Translations under genes and position numbers: made by a program | Assembly: GCA_002423895.1 (NCBI GenBank) | Contig: DIOL01000009.1 | Span: 1 to 53,000 of the forward strand | DNA: 53,000 nucleotides | Reading direction: 5' to 3' | DNA from: Bacteroidales bacterium UBA5515 | Lineage (GTDB): Bacteria; Bacteroidota; Bacteroidia; Bacteroidales; P3 | Part shown: positions 18,314 through 26,747 of the stretch, in pieces | How the letters are laid out: each line of letters starts with the position of its first letter | Position numbering within the stretch: the first letter of the stretch is position 1 | The notes under the pieces: generated by a model | The model's input: the letters and a program-made list of their open reading frames with translations, nothing else | Database searches by the model: none | Told to the model about the DNA's origin: nothing

Positions 18314-19012
18314 ATGAAACTTAGTACAAAAATAAATACAATACGAACAATTAAAATAGGATTTGATATTACAATTATTGCATTATCACTATTTCTAATA
18401 TACTTTATTTATTTAGGGGTTAGAGAAATGTCTGCATCATTACCTAAATCAAAATTAGGAATTATGTTGGCTCAAGTTGTTCCTAACAAAATTTCAAGTT
18501 CTAATGATTTTGTTATAAAGGCAAAAAATAGTGATGCTGTAGTTACTACTTATATCGACTCCTATAAAATAGCTTTTAATGTTAAGAATAGCACTAATGC
18601 AAAGATTCCAATAATCTTTAAGATTGTTTTTCTATTGGCTCTTAATCTTAACTTATTTTTTCTAATATTTGTTTTCTTTCAAGCCAGCAGAATACTTTCA
18701 AGTATAATTAGAGGGATTAGGAATGAAAAAGAAAATCTTCATCACTTCATTTTTAATAAAAGAAACATAAAACGTTTTCAGTATATATCTTATGGATTTA
18801 TAGCAATGCCATTATTTGAACTTATAATTTATTTTTCTGATTCTATATTCTTAAAAAAATATTTTTTAATAGAAGGGTTTACGATAGAACCAATAATAGG
18901 GCTAAGTTCAATTTCATGGGATTATATTTTCATAGGATTATTATTTATTTCTTTAATTGAAGTTATAAGAAGAGGTATGTCTATTCAGGAAGAGAATGAT
19001 TTAACGGTTTAG
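18314..19012 (+). CDS. DUF2975 membrane protein
   Basis: The 232-residue protein has four predicted membrane helices: about 14-34, a long one near 100-125 (FKIVFLLALNLNLFFLIFVFF), about 155-175, and 200-220. The region between helices 1 and 2 is a soluble, probably extracytoplasmic, domain. The arrangement matches DUF2975 proteins, which are usually encoded beside a small Cro/C1-type repressor, as here. The function is unknown. The ATG at 18314 was used; an in-frame ATG at 18263 lies upstream of likely promoter sequence and adds a non-conserved stretch. The upstream 86 bp are A/T-rich with the inverted motif TTATCG/CGATAA (18239-18255). Confidence 0.7.
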   Translation: MKLSTKINTIRTIKIGFDITIIALSLFLIYFIYLGVREMSASLPKSKLGIMLAQVVPNKISSSNDFVIKAKNSDAVVTTYIDSYKIAFNVKNSTNAKIPIIFKIVFLLALNLNLFFLIFVFFQASRILSSIIRGIRNEKENLHHFIFNKRNIKRFQYISYGFIAMPLFELIIYFSDSIFLKKYFLIEGFTIEPIIGLSSISWDYIFIGLLFISLIEVIRRGMSIQEENDLTV

Positions 19013-19033
19013 TTAGTGAAAGGAAATAAAGAG

Positions 19034-19270
19034 ATGTCGATAGTTGTAAATTTAGATGTGATGATGGCAAAGAGAAAGATTGGCCTAGGAGAATTGGCTC
19101 AAAAGGTTGAATTAACTCCTGCAAATCTTTCAATACTTAAAACAGGAAAAGCAAAGGCAATACGTTTTTCAACACTTGAAGCAATTTGTAAGGTGTTGGA
19201 ATGTCAGCCAGGTGATATATTAGAATTTGAAGATTCAACAAACAATGATAATTCAATAGATAACAAATGA
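19034..19270 (+). CDS. Small Cro/C1-type HTH regulator paired with DUF2975
   Basis: This 78-residue protein is essentially one XRE-like helix-turn-helix: MMAKRKIGLGELAQKVELTP, then ANLSILKTGKAKAIRFSTLEAICKVLECQPGDILEF. The PGDIL(E) ending is typical of the YozG/PF13443 group. It starts 21 bp after the DUF2975 gene; the ATG at 19034 is preferred to the in-frame GTG at 19016. Pairs of this kind are thought to be co-regulated, and autorepression is likely. A short Asn/Asp-rich tail follows the domain. Confidence 0.85.
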   Translation: MSIVVNLDVMMAKRKIGLGELAQKVELTPANLSILKTGKAKAIRFSTLEAICKVLECQPGDILEFEDSTNNDNSIDNK

Positions 19271-19308
19271 TAAAATTAAATAGCTTTATTAACCAAAACA
19301 AAAACAAA

Positions 19309-22158
19309 ATGAAAAGGAAACTTTTATTAGTAATGGTATTGTGCTTAACAATCATTACTACAGGATTTGCTCAACCTGGAGCAAAAAAAGAAAAGAAAGC
19401 TCTTGATTTAAACGAGGAAATCAAATTAGATGGAAAAGTGCGTTATGGCAAACTTTCTAATGGACTTACCTACTATGTAAGAGCAAACAAGAAACCAGAA
19501 AACAGAGCTGAGTTTCAAATTGCAGTTAATGCAGGATCTGTTCTTGAAGAAAAAGATCAATTAGGATTAGCTCACTTCACTGAACACATGGGATTTAATG
19601 GAACAAAACAATTCCCAGGAAACACACTAATTGACAATTTAGAAAAAGAAGGAATTGTATTTGGTCGTGAAATTAATGCATACACAGGATTTGACCAAAC
19701 AGTTTATATGGTAACTCTTCCTACAGACAAACCAGAATTGTTTGATATGGGATTGAAAATTCTTGATGGATGGGCATTTGGAATGCTTATGACAGATAAA
19801 GAAATTGAAAAAGAACGTGGAGTTATTACAGAAGAATGGCGTTTGGGGCAAGGAGCTCAAGACCGTTTGAGAATGAAAACTTGGCCTACAATGTTAAAAG
19901 GTTCTCTTTATGCAGAACGTCTTCCTATTGGAACTTATGAAAGTCTTCAAAATTTCAAACCAGAGGCAATCAGACGTTTCTACAAAACTTGGTACCGTCC
20001 AGAAAATATGGCAATAATTGTTGTAGGAGATTTCGATGCTGATGAAATGGTACAAAAGATAAAAGATCATTTCCAAATGAATGTAGCTCCTTCAACTCCT
20101 TTAAATCGTCCTGTTATAACATTACCTGATAATAAAGAACCTTTAATTGCAATTGCAACAGACAAAGAAGCAACAAGTAATTCAATTCAATTCTTTTATA
20201 AACACCCAAGCAAACAAAGGAAAACTATTGGGGATTTTAGAGAAATAGCATTAATTCATGGACTATTTGATCAAATGATTAATGCTCGTCTACAAGAGCT
20301 TTCAGATAAGAAAGATTGTCCATTTATGTATGCAGGAATTGGTTACGGTAATTTCTTAGCACGTCCAACAGATGCTTTTATGGGATTTATTCAAGCAAAA
20401 GATGGAAAAGTTATGCCAGCATTTGAAGCAGTTTTGATGGAAAATCAAAGAGCAGTTCAACATGGTTTCCTTCAAACAGAATTAGATAGAGCTAAAGAAA
20501 ACTTATTACTTCAATATGATAAGGAAGCTAAAGAAGAATCAAAAACAGAAAGTTCACGTTTAGCAGCAAGTTATGTTGACAATTTCTTAGAAGGAACACC
20601 AGTTGCTGGAGCAAGAATTGAAAATAAATATGCTAAAGAATTAATGGAAGACATTACTCTTGAAGAAGTAAACGCATTAATTAAAAAATGGATAACTGAT
20701 GAAAACTTCGTTGTAAATATAACTATGCCAGAAAAGAAAGGCAATAAAGTTCCAACTGAAAAAGATGTTATGAACTTAGTTGCTAAAGTAAAGAAAGCAA
20801 ATACTAAACCTTATGTTGATAATGTAAAAACTGAACCTTTCCTTGCAAAAGAACCAAAAGCAGGAAAAGTTAAATCAAAAACAGAAAATACTGAATTCGG
20901 ATTTACTGAATTAGTTCTTTCAAATGGAGCAAAAGTTATTCTTAAACCAACTACATTCAAAAATGACGAAATACTTGTTAGTGCATGGAGTGCAGGTGGA
21001 ACATCACTTTATCCAGACAATAAAATTGTAAATGCTAAATTTGCTGCTTCAATTATTGATGGTAGTGGTATTGGTAACTATGATAACTCTCAATTGATGA
21101 AGTTTTTGAAAACTAAAAATGTTGGAGTAACTCCATATATTAATGATTTGGAAGAAGGATTTAGAGGAAACTCATCTCCAAAAGACTTTGAAACTCTTCT
21201 TCAATACATGTATATGTTCTTTGAAGTTCCAAGAAAAGATAAAGACATATTAGATAAAGAAATCTCTCAACTACAAACTCAAATTCAAATGGTTAAAAAT
21301 ATGCCAGAATTTGACTTCCAAATGAAGTTAATGAAGACTATGTATCCAAATGATAAGAGAACTATCCTAATCCCTACAGAAGAACAAATAAAGAAAATGA
21401 ACATAGATGAAATGTACACAATATTCCGTGAACGTTTCTCAGATGCATCAGACTTTACTTTCACATTCGTTGGAAACTTCGGAATTGACACAACAATAGC
21501 TCTAATTGAAAAATATATTGGAGGAATGCCTTCAAAAGGAAAGAAAGAACAATGGCAAGACAGAAGCACAGCTTTTGCTAAGGGCGTTATTGATGAAGTA
21601 GTTTATAAAGGAGAAGCAGAAAAAGGAATGTTAGCTTTAGTAACTAACAGACCATTTGAATGGAATCAAAAAGAAGTTATGGCAACAAACATACTTGGAG
21701 ATATCTGTAATATTAAGCTTGTTGAAACAATTCGTGAAGAATTGGGAGGAACATATTCACCTCAATTTGACTTAAGTTTTGACAAATATCCAAAGCCAGA
21801 AGCTACAATGATGGCATTCTATGGATGCGATCCAAACACAATTGACAAACTAACCAATGCAACTTGGGGAGTATTTGACAAAATTATCAATGAAGGACCA
21901 ACAGATGTTGACTTAGCAAAGGTTAAAGAACAATTAATCCGTGCAAGAGAAAAGAATATTCAAGAAAATAATTTCTGGACATCATCAATTAAAGGTTCAA
22001 TTTGGTATGAAAACCCACTTAGAACACTTGAACAATACAAAGCAGCAGTAAATGCTATAACAAAAGATGACGTTCAAGCAGTAGCTAAGAAATACATTGA
22101 TCATAAAGATAATGTTAGAGTAAGTTTGAAACCAGCAGCAATGCAACCAGCAAAGTAA
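19309..22158 (+). CDS. M16-family zinc metallopeptidase (pitrilysin-like)
   Basis: The 949-residue protein has a Sec signal peptide (MKRKLLLVMVLCLTIITTGFA) and four-domain pitrilysin architecture. The inverted zinc motif H89-F-T-E92-H93 is intact, and the third ligand is probably E169 in EKERGVITEEW. The second half repeats the fold without the zinc site, as usual; it begins near FGFTELVLSNGAKVILKP. The protein would degrade peptides in the periplasm or at the surface. The ATG at 19309 places the signal peptide correctly, whereas the longer frame from 19267 overlaps the HTH gene. It lies 38 bp after the HTH gene and ends in a strong terminator. Confidence 0.92.
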   Translation: MKRKLLLVMVLCLTIITTGFAQPGAKKEKKALDLNEEIKLDGKVRYGKLSNGLTYYVRANKKPENRAEFQIAVNAGSVLEEKDQLGLAHFTEHMGFNGTKQFPGNTLIDNLEKEGIVFGREINAYTGFDQTVYMVTLPTDKPELFDMGLKILDGWAFGMLMTDKEIEKERGVITEEWRLGQGAQDRLRMKTWPTMLKGSLYAERLPIGTYESLQNFKPEAIRRFYKTWYRPENMAIIVVGDFDADEMVQKIKDHFQMNVAPSTPLNRPVITLPDNKEPLIAIATDKEATSNSIQFFYKHPSKQRKTIGDFREIALIHGLFDQMINARLQELSDKKDCPFMYAGIGYGNFLARPTDAFMGFIQAKDGKVMPAFEAVLMENQRAVQHGFLQTELDRAKENLLLQYDKEAKEESKTESSRLAASYVDNFLEGTPVAGARIENKYAKELMEDITLEEVNALIKKWITDENFVVNITMPEKKGNKVPTEKDVMNLVAKVKKANTKPYVDNVKTEPFLAKEPKAGKVKSKTENTEFGFTELVLSNGAKVILKPTTFKNDEILVSAWSAGGTSLYPDNKIVNAKFAASIIDGSGIGNYDNSQLMKFLKTKNVGVTPYINDLEEGFRGNSSPKDFETLLQYMYMFFEVPRKDKDILDKEISQLQTQIQMVKNMPEFDFQMKLMKTMYPNDKRTILIPTEEQIKKMNIDEMYTIFRERFSDASDFTFTFVGNFGIDTTIALIEKYIGGMPSKGKKEQWQDRSTAFAKGVIDEVVYKGEAEKGMLALVTNRPFEWNQKEVMATNILGDICNIKLVETIREELGGTYSPQFDLSFDKYPKPEATMMAFYGCDPNTIDKLTNATWGVFDKIINEGPTDVDLAKVKEQLIRAREKNIQENNFWTSSIKGSIWYENPLRTLEQYKAAVNAITKDDVQAVAKKYIDHKDNVRVSLKPAAMQPAK

Positions 22159-22190
22159 GAAAACAAGAGTAAAAAAGAATAATTTCTTTC

Positions 22191-22224
22191 AGAGGTAGTC
22201 TCAATTGAGATTGCCTCTTTTTTT
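22191..22224 (+). terminator. Rho-independent terminator after the M16 peptidase gene
   Basis: AGAGGTAGTCTCAA (22191-22204) and TTGAGATTGCCTCT (22205-22218) form a 14-bp palindrome with two G-T pairs, folding into a hairpin with a short AATT loop. Seven T follow (22218-22224). Confidence 0.85.
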
Positions 22225-22299
22225 ATGTCAAGAAATAAGGTTTACAATTACCCCAAACCATAGAGTAGAGTTTTTTGTCTAATTATTATTTATTTATAC

Positions 22300-22345
22300 A
22301 AGGAAAAAGTCTACTAAAATCAAGGAAAAATTTATTAAAAAGAGG
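22300..22345. repeat. Left flank of array B, AAGG-containing units
   Basis: GGAA occurs at 22302, 22324 and 22344 within A/T-rich DNA. This segment resembles the reverse complement of the sequence that follows array A: AAATCAAGTAAAAATTTATT there against AAATCAAGGAAAAATTTATT here. The match suggests that arrays A and B are inverted copies of one composite repeat. Confidence 0.5.
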
Positions 22346-22357
22346 AATAAATTTTGC

Positions 22358-22434
22358 AAGGTGGCAGGATGTTGATTACATCCTGCCAGGATGTAGTGTG
22401 CAAGGTGGCAGGATGCAGTATGTAAGGTGGCAGG
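22358..22434. repeat. Tandem repeat array B, four units with 22-bp period
   Basis: AAGGTGGCAGG starts at 22358, 22402 and 22424. The unit expected at 22380 is present as ATCCTGCCAGG, in which the left half looks inverted. All four fit an exact 22-bp period, and the core is the reverse complement of array A. The gap 22159-22563 has no other gene; an open frame through the repeats (22275-22472) is not credible as a protein. Confidence 0.88.
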
Positions 22435-22442
22435 ATGTAAAA

Positions 22443-22505
22443 CTTAAACTTGATCTTTGTAAACTTATATAAGGGTTTGATAAACTTAAATCAAGTGAAA
22501 ATAAA
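22443..22505. repeat. Phased array B2, CTT every 21 bp
   Basis: TAAACTT-like units place CTT at 22443, 22464 and 22485, exactly 21 bp apart, immediately after array B and about 30 bp before the GNAT promoter. The layout of core array then CTT-phased array then promoter repeats that seen at 9-277. Confidence 0.6.
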
Positions 22506-22534
22506 ATTTCTTCCTTTTTCAAACTCTTTATTCG

Positions 22535-22542
22535 TATCTTTG
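22535..22542 (+). promoter_or_regulatory. Putative -7 element for the GNAT-NamZ genes
   Basis: TATCTTTG matches TAnnTTTG and lies 21 bp before the ATG at 22564. The -33 region is only T-rich, without a clear TTTG. Confidence 0.5.
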
Positions 22543-22563
22543 TAATCTAATAATTTGTTTTTT

Positions 22564-23073
22564 ATGATTTGTATTGAAGAAAACCTTTATTTAAGAGAAA
22601 TATGCAGGGAAGATGCACAAGAGATTTTTGATGCTATTGATACTAATAGACCTTATTTTGAAAAATGGTTGCCCTTTGTCCCTTTTACTAAAAGCATTAA
22701 TGACTCATTAGAATATATACTTTCTGTAATAAATTCGAATGAGTTGGTTTATGCTATTCGAGAAGGTGAAACATTTTTGGGCATTATAGGATTTAAAGAA
22801 ACTAATTTTGATACAAAAACAACTGAATTGGGCTATTGGTTAAAGGAAGAATATCAGGGTAGAGGGATAATTACAAAGGGAGTAAAGATATTATGCGAAA
22901 ATGCTTTTAAGGAAAGAGGAATAAAGAGAATAATTATTAAGGTTGAGGTTGGAAATAATAAGAGTAAATCTATTCCAGAGCGTTTGGGTTTTGTTTTGCA
23001 GGGAATAGATAAAGATACTTTTTGTTATAATAAAGTAGTTGAGTCTTATGTTTACTATAAAGATTATAATTGA
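22564..23073 (+). CDS. GNAT-family N-acetyltransferase (RimJ/RimL-like)
   Basis: The 169-residue protein has the GNAT fold: LYLREICREDAQEIFDAIDT at the start, the central strand TTELGYWL, and the acetyl-CoA pyrophosphate loop EEYQGRGIITKGV (Q/R-x-x-G-x-G/A type), followed by SKSIPERLGFVLQG. It resembles the RimL group, which acetylates protein N termini or small amines, but the substrate cannot be told. The ATG at 22564 was preferred to an in-frame TTG at 22555. The next gene begins 6 bp after its stop, so the two are probably co-transcribed. Confidence 0.85.
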   Translation: MICIEENLYLREICREDAQEIFDAIDTNRPYFEKWLPFVPFTKSINDSLEYILSVINSNELVYAIREGETFLGIIGFKETNFDTKTTELGYWLKEEYQGRGIITKGVKILCENAFKERGIKRIIIKVEVGNNKSKSIPERLGFVLQGIDKDTFCYNKVVESYVYYKDYN

Positions 23074-23079
23074 TTTGAT

Positions 23080-24303
23080 ATGAGAAATAATCTATTCGTT
23101 TGTATTTTATTTTTATTAGCTTTTCTAATTCATCCATTTAACAAATCTTTTTCTCAAAACGAAGATCCAAATAAAATTAAAACTGGAGCTGAAAGGATTG
23201 AAGAATATTTATATTGTTTTGAAGGAAAGAAGGTTGGTATTGTAGCCAATCAAACTTCTGTTATTGGAAATACTCATTTAGTAGATTCTTTGATAAGTTT
23301 GGGAGTAAATTTAAGAGCAATTTATTGTCCTGAACATGGATTCAGGGGAGAGGCAGAGGCTGGAGCAAAGATAAATTCTTCAATAGATGAGAGAACAAAT
23401 CTTCCAATAATATCTCTTTATGGCAATAATAAAAAGCCCAAGAAAGAAGAATTTCAGCAAAATGATATTATTGTTTTTGATTTGCAGGATGTAGGAACAA
23501 GATTTTACACTTATATCTCAACGCTTCACTATGTTATGGAAGCTTGTGCCGAAAGTAATATTCCTTTAATTGTTCTTGACAGACCAAATCCCAATTCTTA
23601 CTATATTGATGGACCTGTTTTAAAAGATACATCACTTGTTTCCTTTGTTGGAATGCATCCAGTGCCAATTGTTTATGGAATGACAATAGGGGAGTATGCA
23701 AGTATGATTAATGGAGAAGGATGGTTGGGAACTTCCAGCAAAAGAGTAATTGGAGAAAAGGGTAATTTACTTTGCAACTTAATTGTTATTCCTTTAGAAA
23801 ATTACAATCATAAAACTCATTATTCATTACCAGTTGCTCCAAGTCCAAACCTAAAAACTTATAATGCAATTGCACTTTATCCTTCAATTTGCTGGTTTGA
23901 AGGAACACCCATAAGTGTTGGAAGAGGGACAGAAACACCATTTGAAATAATAGGTTTTCCAAACTATGTATCATTAAATAAAAAATTAAAGATTACTATT
24001 TTTACTCCAGTAGCAATTAAGGGAGTTAGTGATAATCCTCCTTATAAAAATGAGCAGTGTAGAGGCTTAGAACTCCAATCTAATAGAAAAGGAGGCATAA
24101 ACCTAAGCTATTTAAAGGAAATGTATGATAGATACCCCAATAAAGATAATTTCTTTCAGCCTTTCTTTGATAAACTTGCAGGTACAAAGGAGTTAAAAAA
24201 CCAAATTAAACTAAATCTACATTCAAAAGACATAAAAAAGACTTGGAAAAAAGACTTGGAAGAGTTTAAGGAAATAAGAGAAAAGTATTTGATTTATAAG
24301 TAG
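23080..24303 (+). CDS. namZ: NamZ-type exo-beta-N-acetylmuramidase (DUF1343)
   Basis: The 407-residue protein has a signal peptide (MRNNLFVCILFLLAFL to about S25). Family hallmarks are VGIVANQTS (52-60), the PEHGFRGEAEAG motif (84-95) that carries the proposed catalytic Glu (E85 here), FDLQDVGTRFYTYI, LDRPNPN and the later SVGRGTETPFEIIG. DUF1343 proteins such as B. subtilis YbbC/NamZ release terminal N-acetylmuramic acid from peptidoglycan fragments, so this points to cell-wall recycling in the periplasm. It is followed by the CTT-phased region and ffh. Confidence 0.88.
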   Translation: MRNNLFVCILFLLAFLIHPFNKSFSQNEDPNKIKTGAERIEEYLYCFEGKKVGIVANQTSVIGNTHLVDSLISLGVNLRAIYCPEHGFRGEAEAGAKINSSIDERTNLPIISLYGNNKKPKKEEFQQNDIIVFDLQDVGTRFYTYISTLHYVMEACAESNIPLIVLDRPNPNSYYIDGPVLKDTSLVSFVGMHPVPIVYGMTIGEYASMINGEGWLGTSSKRVIGEKGNLLCNLIVIPLENYNHKTHYSLPVAPSPNLKTYNAIALYPSICWFEGTPISVGRGTETPFEIIGFPNYVSLNKKLKITIFTPVAIKGVSDNPPYKNEQCRGLELQSNRKGGINLSYLKEMYDRYPNKDNFFQPFFDKLAGTKELKNQIKLNLHSKDIKKTWKKDLEEFKEIREKYLIYK

Positions 24304-24310
24304 TATTTCT

Positions 24311-24415
24311 CTTATTTAAAATCAAAAAAGTCTTTTCTGATTTTTGTATAATCTTATTCCTGTTTTATATCATCTTTTGTTAAAAAAAGGATGTCTTTTT
24401 ATCCTTTTTGCCTAT
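24311..24415. repeat. Cryptic phased array F, CTT every 21 bp upstream of ffh
   Basis: CTT starts at 24311, 24332, 24353, 24374 and 24395, five times at exactly 21 bp, and the first four also read TCTT from one base earlier. The rest of each unit is poorly conserved and A/T-rich. No core array was found beside it. Because the motif is only 3-4 bases long, chance in T-rich DNA remains possible; the exact spacing is the evidence. Confidence 0.5.
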
Positions 24416-24465
24416 TATTTTTGAGTTGCTAAAAGATTATATTTCTTCATTAGCTAAAAAAGAAT

Positions 24466-24473
24466 TATTTTTG
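24466..24473 (+). promoter_or_regulatory. Putative -7 element of the ffh-folD-queE operon
   Basis: TATTTTTG matches TAnnTTTG and lies 38 bp before the chosen ffh ATG. A -33 TTTG at the right distance is not obvious. Confidence 0.45.
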
Positions 24474-24511
24474 CAAGTTAATTGTATAAATTCATAATTT
24501 TAAATTGTTCT

Positions 24512-25834
24512 ATGTTTGAAAATTTAAGTGAAAAGTTAGAGAAATCGTTTAAGATACTGAAAGGTCATGGCAAGATTACTGAAATTAATGTTGCAGAAAC
24601 ATTAAAAGAAGTTAGAAAAGCTTTGATTGATGCCGATGTTAGTTATTCAATTGCTAAGGAGTTTTGCGATACTGTTAAACAAAAGGCTTTAGGGAAGAAT
24701 GTTCTTACTGCAATTGAGCCAGGTCAATTGATGATTAAGATTGTTAATGATGAGCTTACCGAACTAATGGGTAAGGAAGCTCAGCAAATTGACATTAAAG
24801 GCTCACCAGCCATTATACTTATTGCAGGATTGCAAGGTAGTGGTAAAACAACTTTTTCTGCAAAACTTGCCAATTACTTAAAAACAAAGAAAGGAAAATC
24901 TGTTTTGCTAACAGCTGGAGACGTTTATCGTCCTGCTGCTATAAATCAATTGCAGATTCTTGGTGAGCAGATTGGAATTGATGTATATACAGAAGAAACA
25001 AAAGATCCTGTCTTGATTGCAAAAAATGCTGTAAAGACAGCTAAAGATAAAGGAATTAATGTTGTTATTGTCGATACTGCAGGTCGTTTGGCAGTTGATG
25101 AAGAAATGATGAATGAAATTTCCAACATTAAGAAAGCTATCAATCCTCAAGAAACATTATTTGTAGTTGACTCAATGACTGGTCAAGATGCCGTAAATAC
25201 TGCAAAAGCATTTAATGATAAATTAGATTTTGATGGAGTTGTTCTGACCAAACTTGATGGTGATACTCGAGGTGGTGCTGCTCTAACAATTCGCCATGTT
25301 GTTAATAAGCCAATTAAATTTGTTGGAATTGGTGAAAAGATGGAAGCCTTAGATGTTTTCTATCCTGATAGAATGGCTTCACGTATTTTGGGAATGGGAG
25401 ATATTGTTTCATTGGTTGAAAAAGCTCAAGAACAATATGACGAACAGGAAGCAAGAAAGATTTCCAAGAAATTAAAGACAAACGATTTTAACTTTAACGA
25501 TTTTCTTAGTCAGATAAACCAAATTAAGAAAATGGGTAATGTTAAAGACCTTATGGGAATGATTCCAGGAGTTGGAAAGATGATGAAGGATGTTGATATA
25601 GACAATGATGCTTTTAAAGGTATTGAAGCAATTATTGGTTCAATGACTCCATTTGAAAGAGAAAATCCTTCAAAGATTGATGGAAGTAGAAGAAAGAGAA
25701 TTGCAAAAGGAAGTGGAAAAACAATTGAAGAGGTTAATCGCTTGTTGAAACAATTTGAAGAAACAAGAAAGATGATGAAGATGGTTAGTGGGGGAAATAA
25801 AATGAATGCACTTAAAAACTTAAGAAGAAGATAA
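24512..25834 (+). CDS. ffh: Signal recognition particle protein Ffh (SRP54)
   Basis: The 440-residue GTPase starts MFENLSEKLEKSFKILKG, the typical N terminus. An in-frame ATG at 24482 lies right after the -7 element and is unlikely. The N domain spans about 1-85. The G domain carries GLQGSGKTT (106-114), DTAGR (188-192) and TKLDGDTRGG (246-255). The Met-rich M domain (about 320-440) includes MIPGVGKMMK and SRRKRIAKGSGKT, which bind 4.5S RNA and signal sequences. Ffh delivers nascent membrane proteins to FtsY and SecYEG. The folD gene begins one base after its stop. Confidence 0.98.
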   Translation: MFENLSEKLEKSFKILKGHGKITEINVAETLKEVRKALIDADVSYSIAKEFCDTVKQKALGKNVLTAIEPGQLMIKIVNDELTELMGKEAQQIDIKGSPAIILIAGLQGSGKTTFSAKLANYLKTKKGKSVLLTAGDVYRPAAINQLQILGEQIGIDVYTEETKDPVLIAKNAVKTAKDKGINVVIVDTAGRLAVDEEMMNEISNIKKAINPQETLFVVDSMTGQDAVNTAKAFNDKLDFDGVVLTKLDGDTRGGAALTIRHVVNKPIKFVGIGEKMEALDVFYPDRMASRILGMGDIVSLVEKAQEQYDEQEARKISKKLKTNDFNFNDFLSQINQIKKMGNVKDLMGMIPGVGKMMKDVDIDNDAFKGIEAIIGSMTPFERENPSKIDGSRRKRIAKGSGKTIEEVNRLLKQFEETRKMMKMVSGGNKMNALKNLRRR

Positions 25835-25835
25835 T

Positions 25836-26735
25836 ATGGAAAAAGCACCAAAAATTATTGATGGTAAACAAATTGCCAGTGAAATAAAGAAAGAATTGGC
25901 TCAAGAAGTTATAGCTCTTTTAGATGAAGGCAAACGACCACCTCATTTGGTTGCTGTAATTGTTGGAGAAGATGGAGCAAGTCAGTCTTATGTTGCAAGC
26001 AAGGAAAAGCAAAGTAAGGAAGTAGGCTTTATGTCCTCTGTTTATCGTTTCCCAGAAACACTAACTGAAGAAGAACTTTTAAATACAGTTGATTTCCTTA
26101 ACAACGACAACGAAGTAGATGGCTTTATTGTTCAATTACCTTTACCAAAACATATAAACGAACAAAAAGTAATAGAGAGAATAAATTACAAAAAAGACGT
26201 TGATGGATTTCATCCTATGAATTGTGGAAGATTAATGAATAATATGCCAAGTTTTCTTCCTGCAACACCTTTTGGAGTTATAACTATGCTTGAAAGAGCA
26301 AAAGTAGATACAGTAGGTAAGAATTGTGTTGTTGTTGGAAGAAGCAATATTGTTGGAACACCAATGTCAGTTTTGATGTCAAGAAATAATTCTAATGCTA
26401 ATTGTACAGTAACTCTTTGCCATAGCAAAACAAAAAATCTTAAAGATATTTGCTTAAATGCCGATATTCTTATTGTTGCAATAGGTAAACCAGAATTTAT
26501 TACTAAGGAAATGGTTAAAGATGGTGCAGTTGTAATTGATGTTGGTATTCATAGAATTGAAGATTCAACTAAAGAAAAAGGTTATAGAATTGTTGGGGAT
26601 GTGAAGTTTGATGAAGTAGCTCCAAAATGTTCTCAAATAACTCCAGTTCCAGGAGGAGTTGGTTTATTAACAGTTGTTTCTTTATTACAAAACACTCTAA
26701 AAGCTTACAAACACGAAATTTATCCAGAGGATTAA
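25836..26735 (+). CDS. folD: Methylenetetrahydrofolate dehydrogenase/cyclohydrolase FolD
   Basis: The 299-residue protein contains the catalytic pair Y52/K56 in SYVASKEKQS, the conserved VDGFIVQLPLPKHI, and KDVDGFHPMNCGRL. The NADP-binding GRSNIVGTPMSVLM and C-terminal TPVPGGVGLLTVVSLLQNT are also present. It interconverts 5,10-methylene-, methenyl- and 10-formyl-THF in the cytoplasm. FtcD, encoded later in this window, produces 5,10-methenyl-THF, which FolD can use. It sits between ffh and queE, with 1 and 12 bp gaps, in a tight operon. Confidence 0.97.
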   Translation: MEKAPKIIDGKQIASEIKKELAQEVIALLDEGKRPPHLVAVIVGEDGASQSYVASKEKQSKEVGFMSSVYRFPETLTEEELLNTVDFLNNDNEVDGFIVQLPLPKHINEQKVIERINYKKDVDGFHPMNCGRLMNNMPSFLPATPFGVITMLERAKVDTVGKNCVVVGRSNIVGTPMSVLMSRNNSNANCTVTLCHSKTKNLKDICLNADILIVAIGKPEFITKEMVKDGAVVIDVGIHRIEDSTKEKGYRIVGDVKFDEVAPKCSQITPVPGGVGLLTVVSLLQNTLKAYKHEIYPED

Positions 26736-26747
26736 TATATAAATATT

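Noticed and set aside
22275..22472. 65-codon frame across array B
   Set aside because: It runs through the 22-bp repeats, has no promoter of its own and no recognisable sequence.
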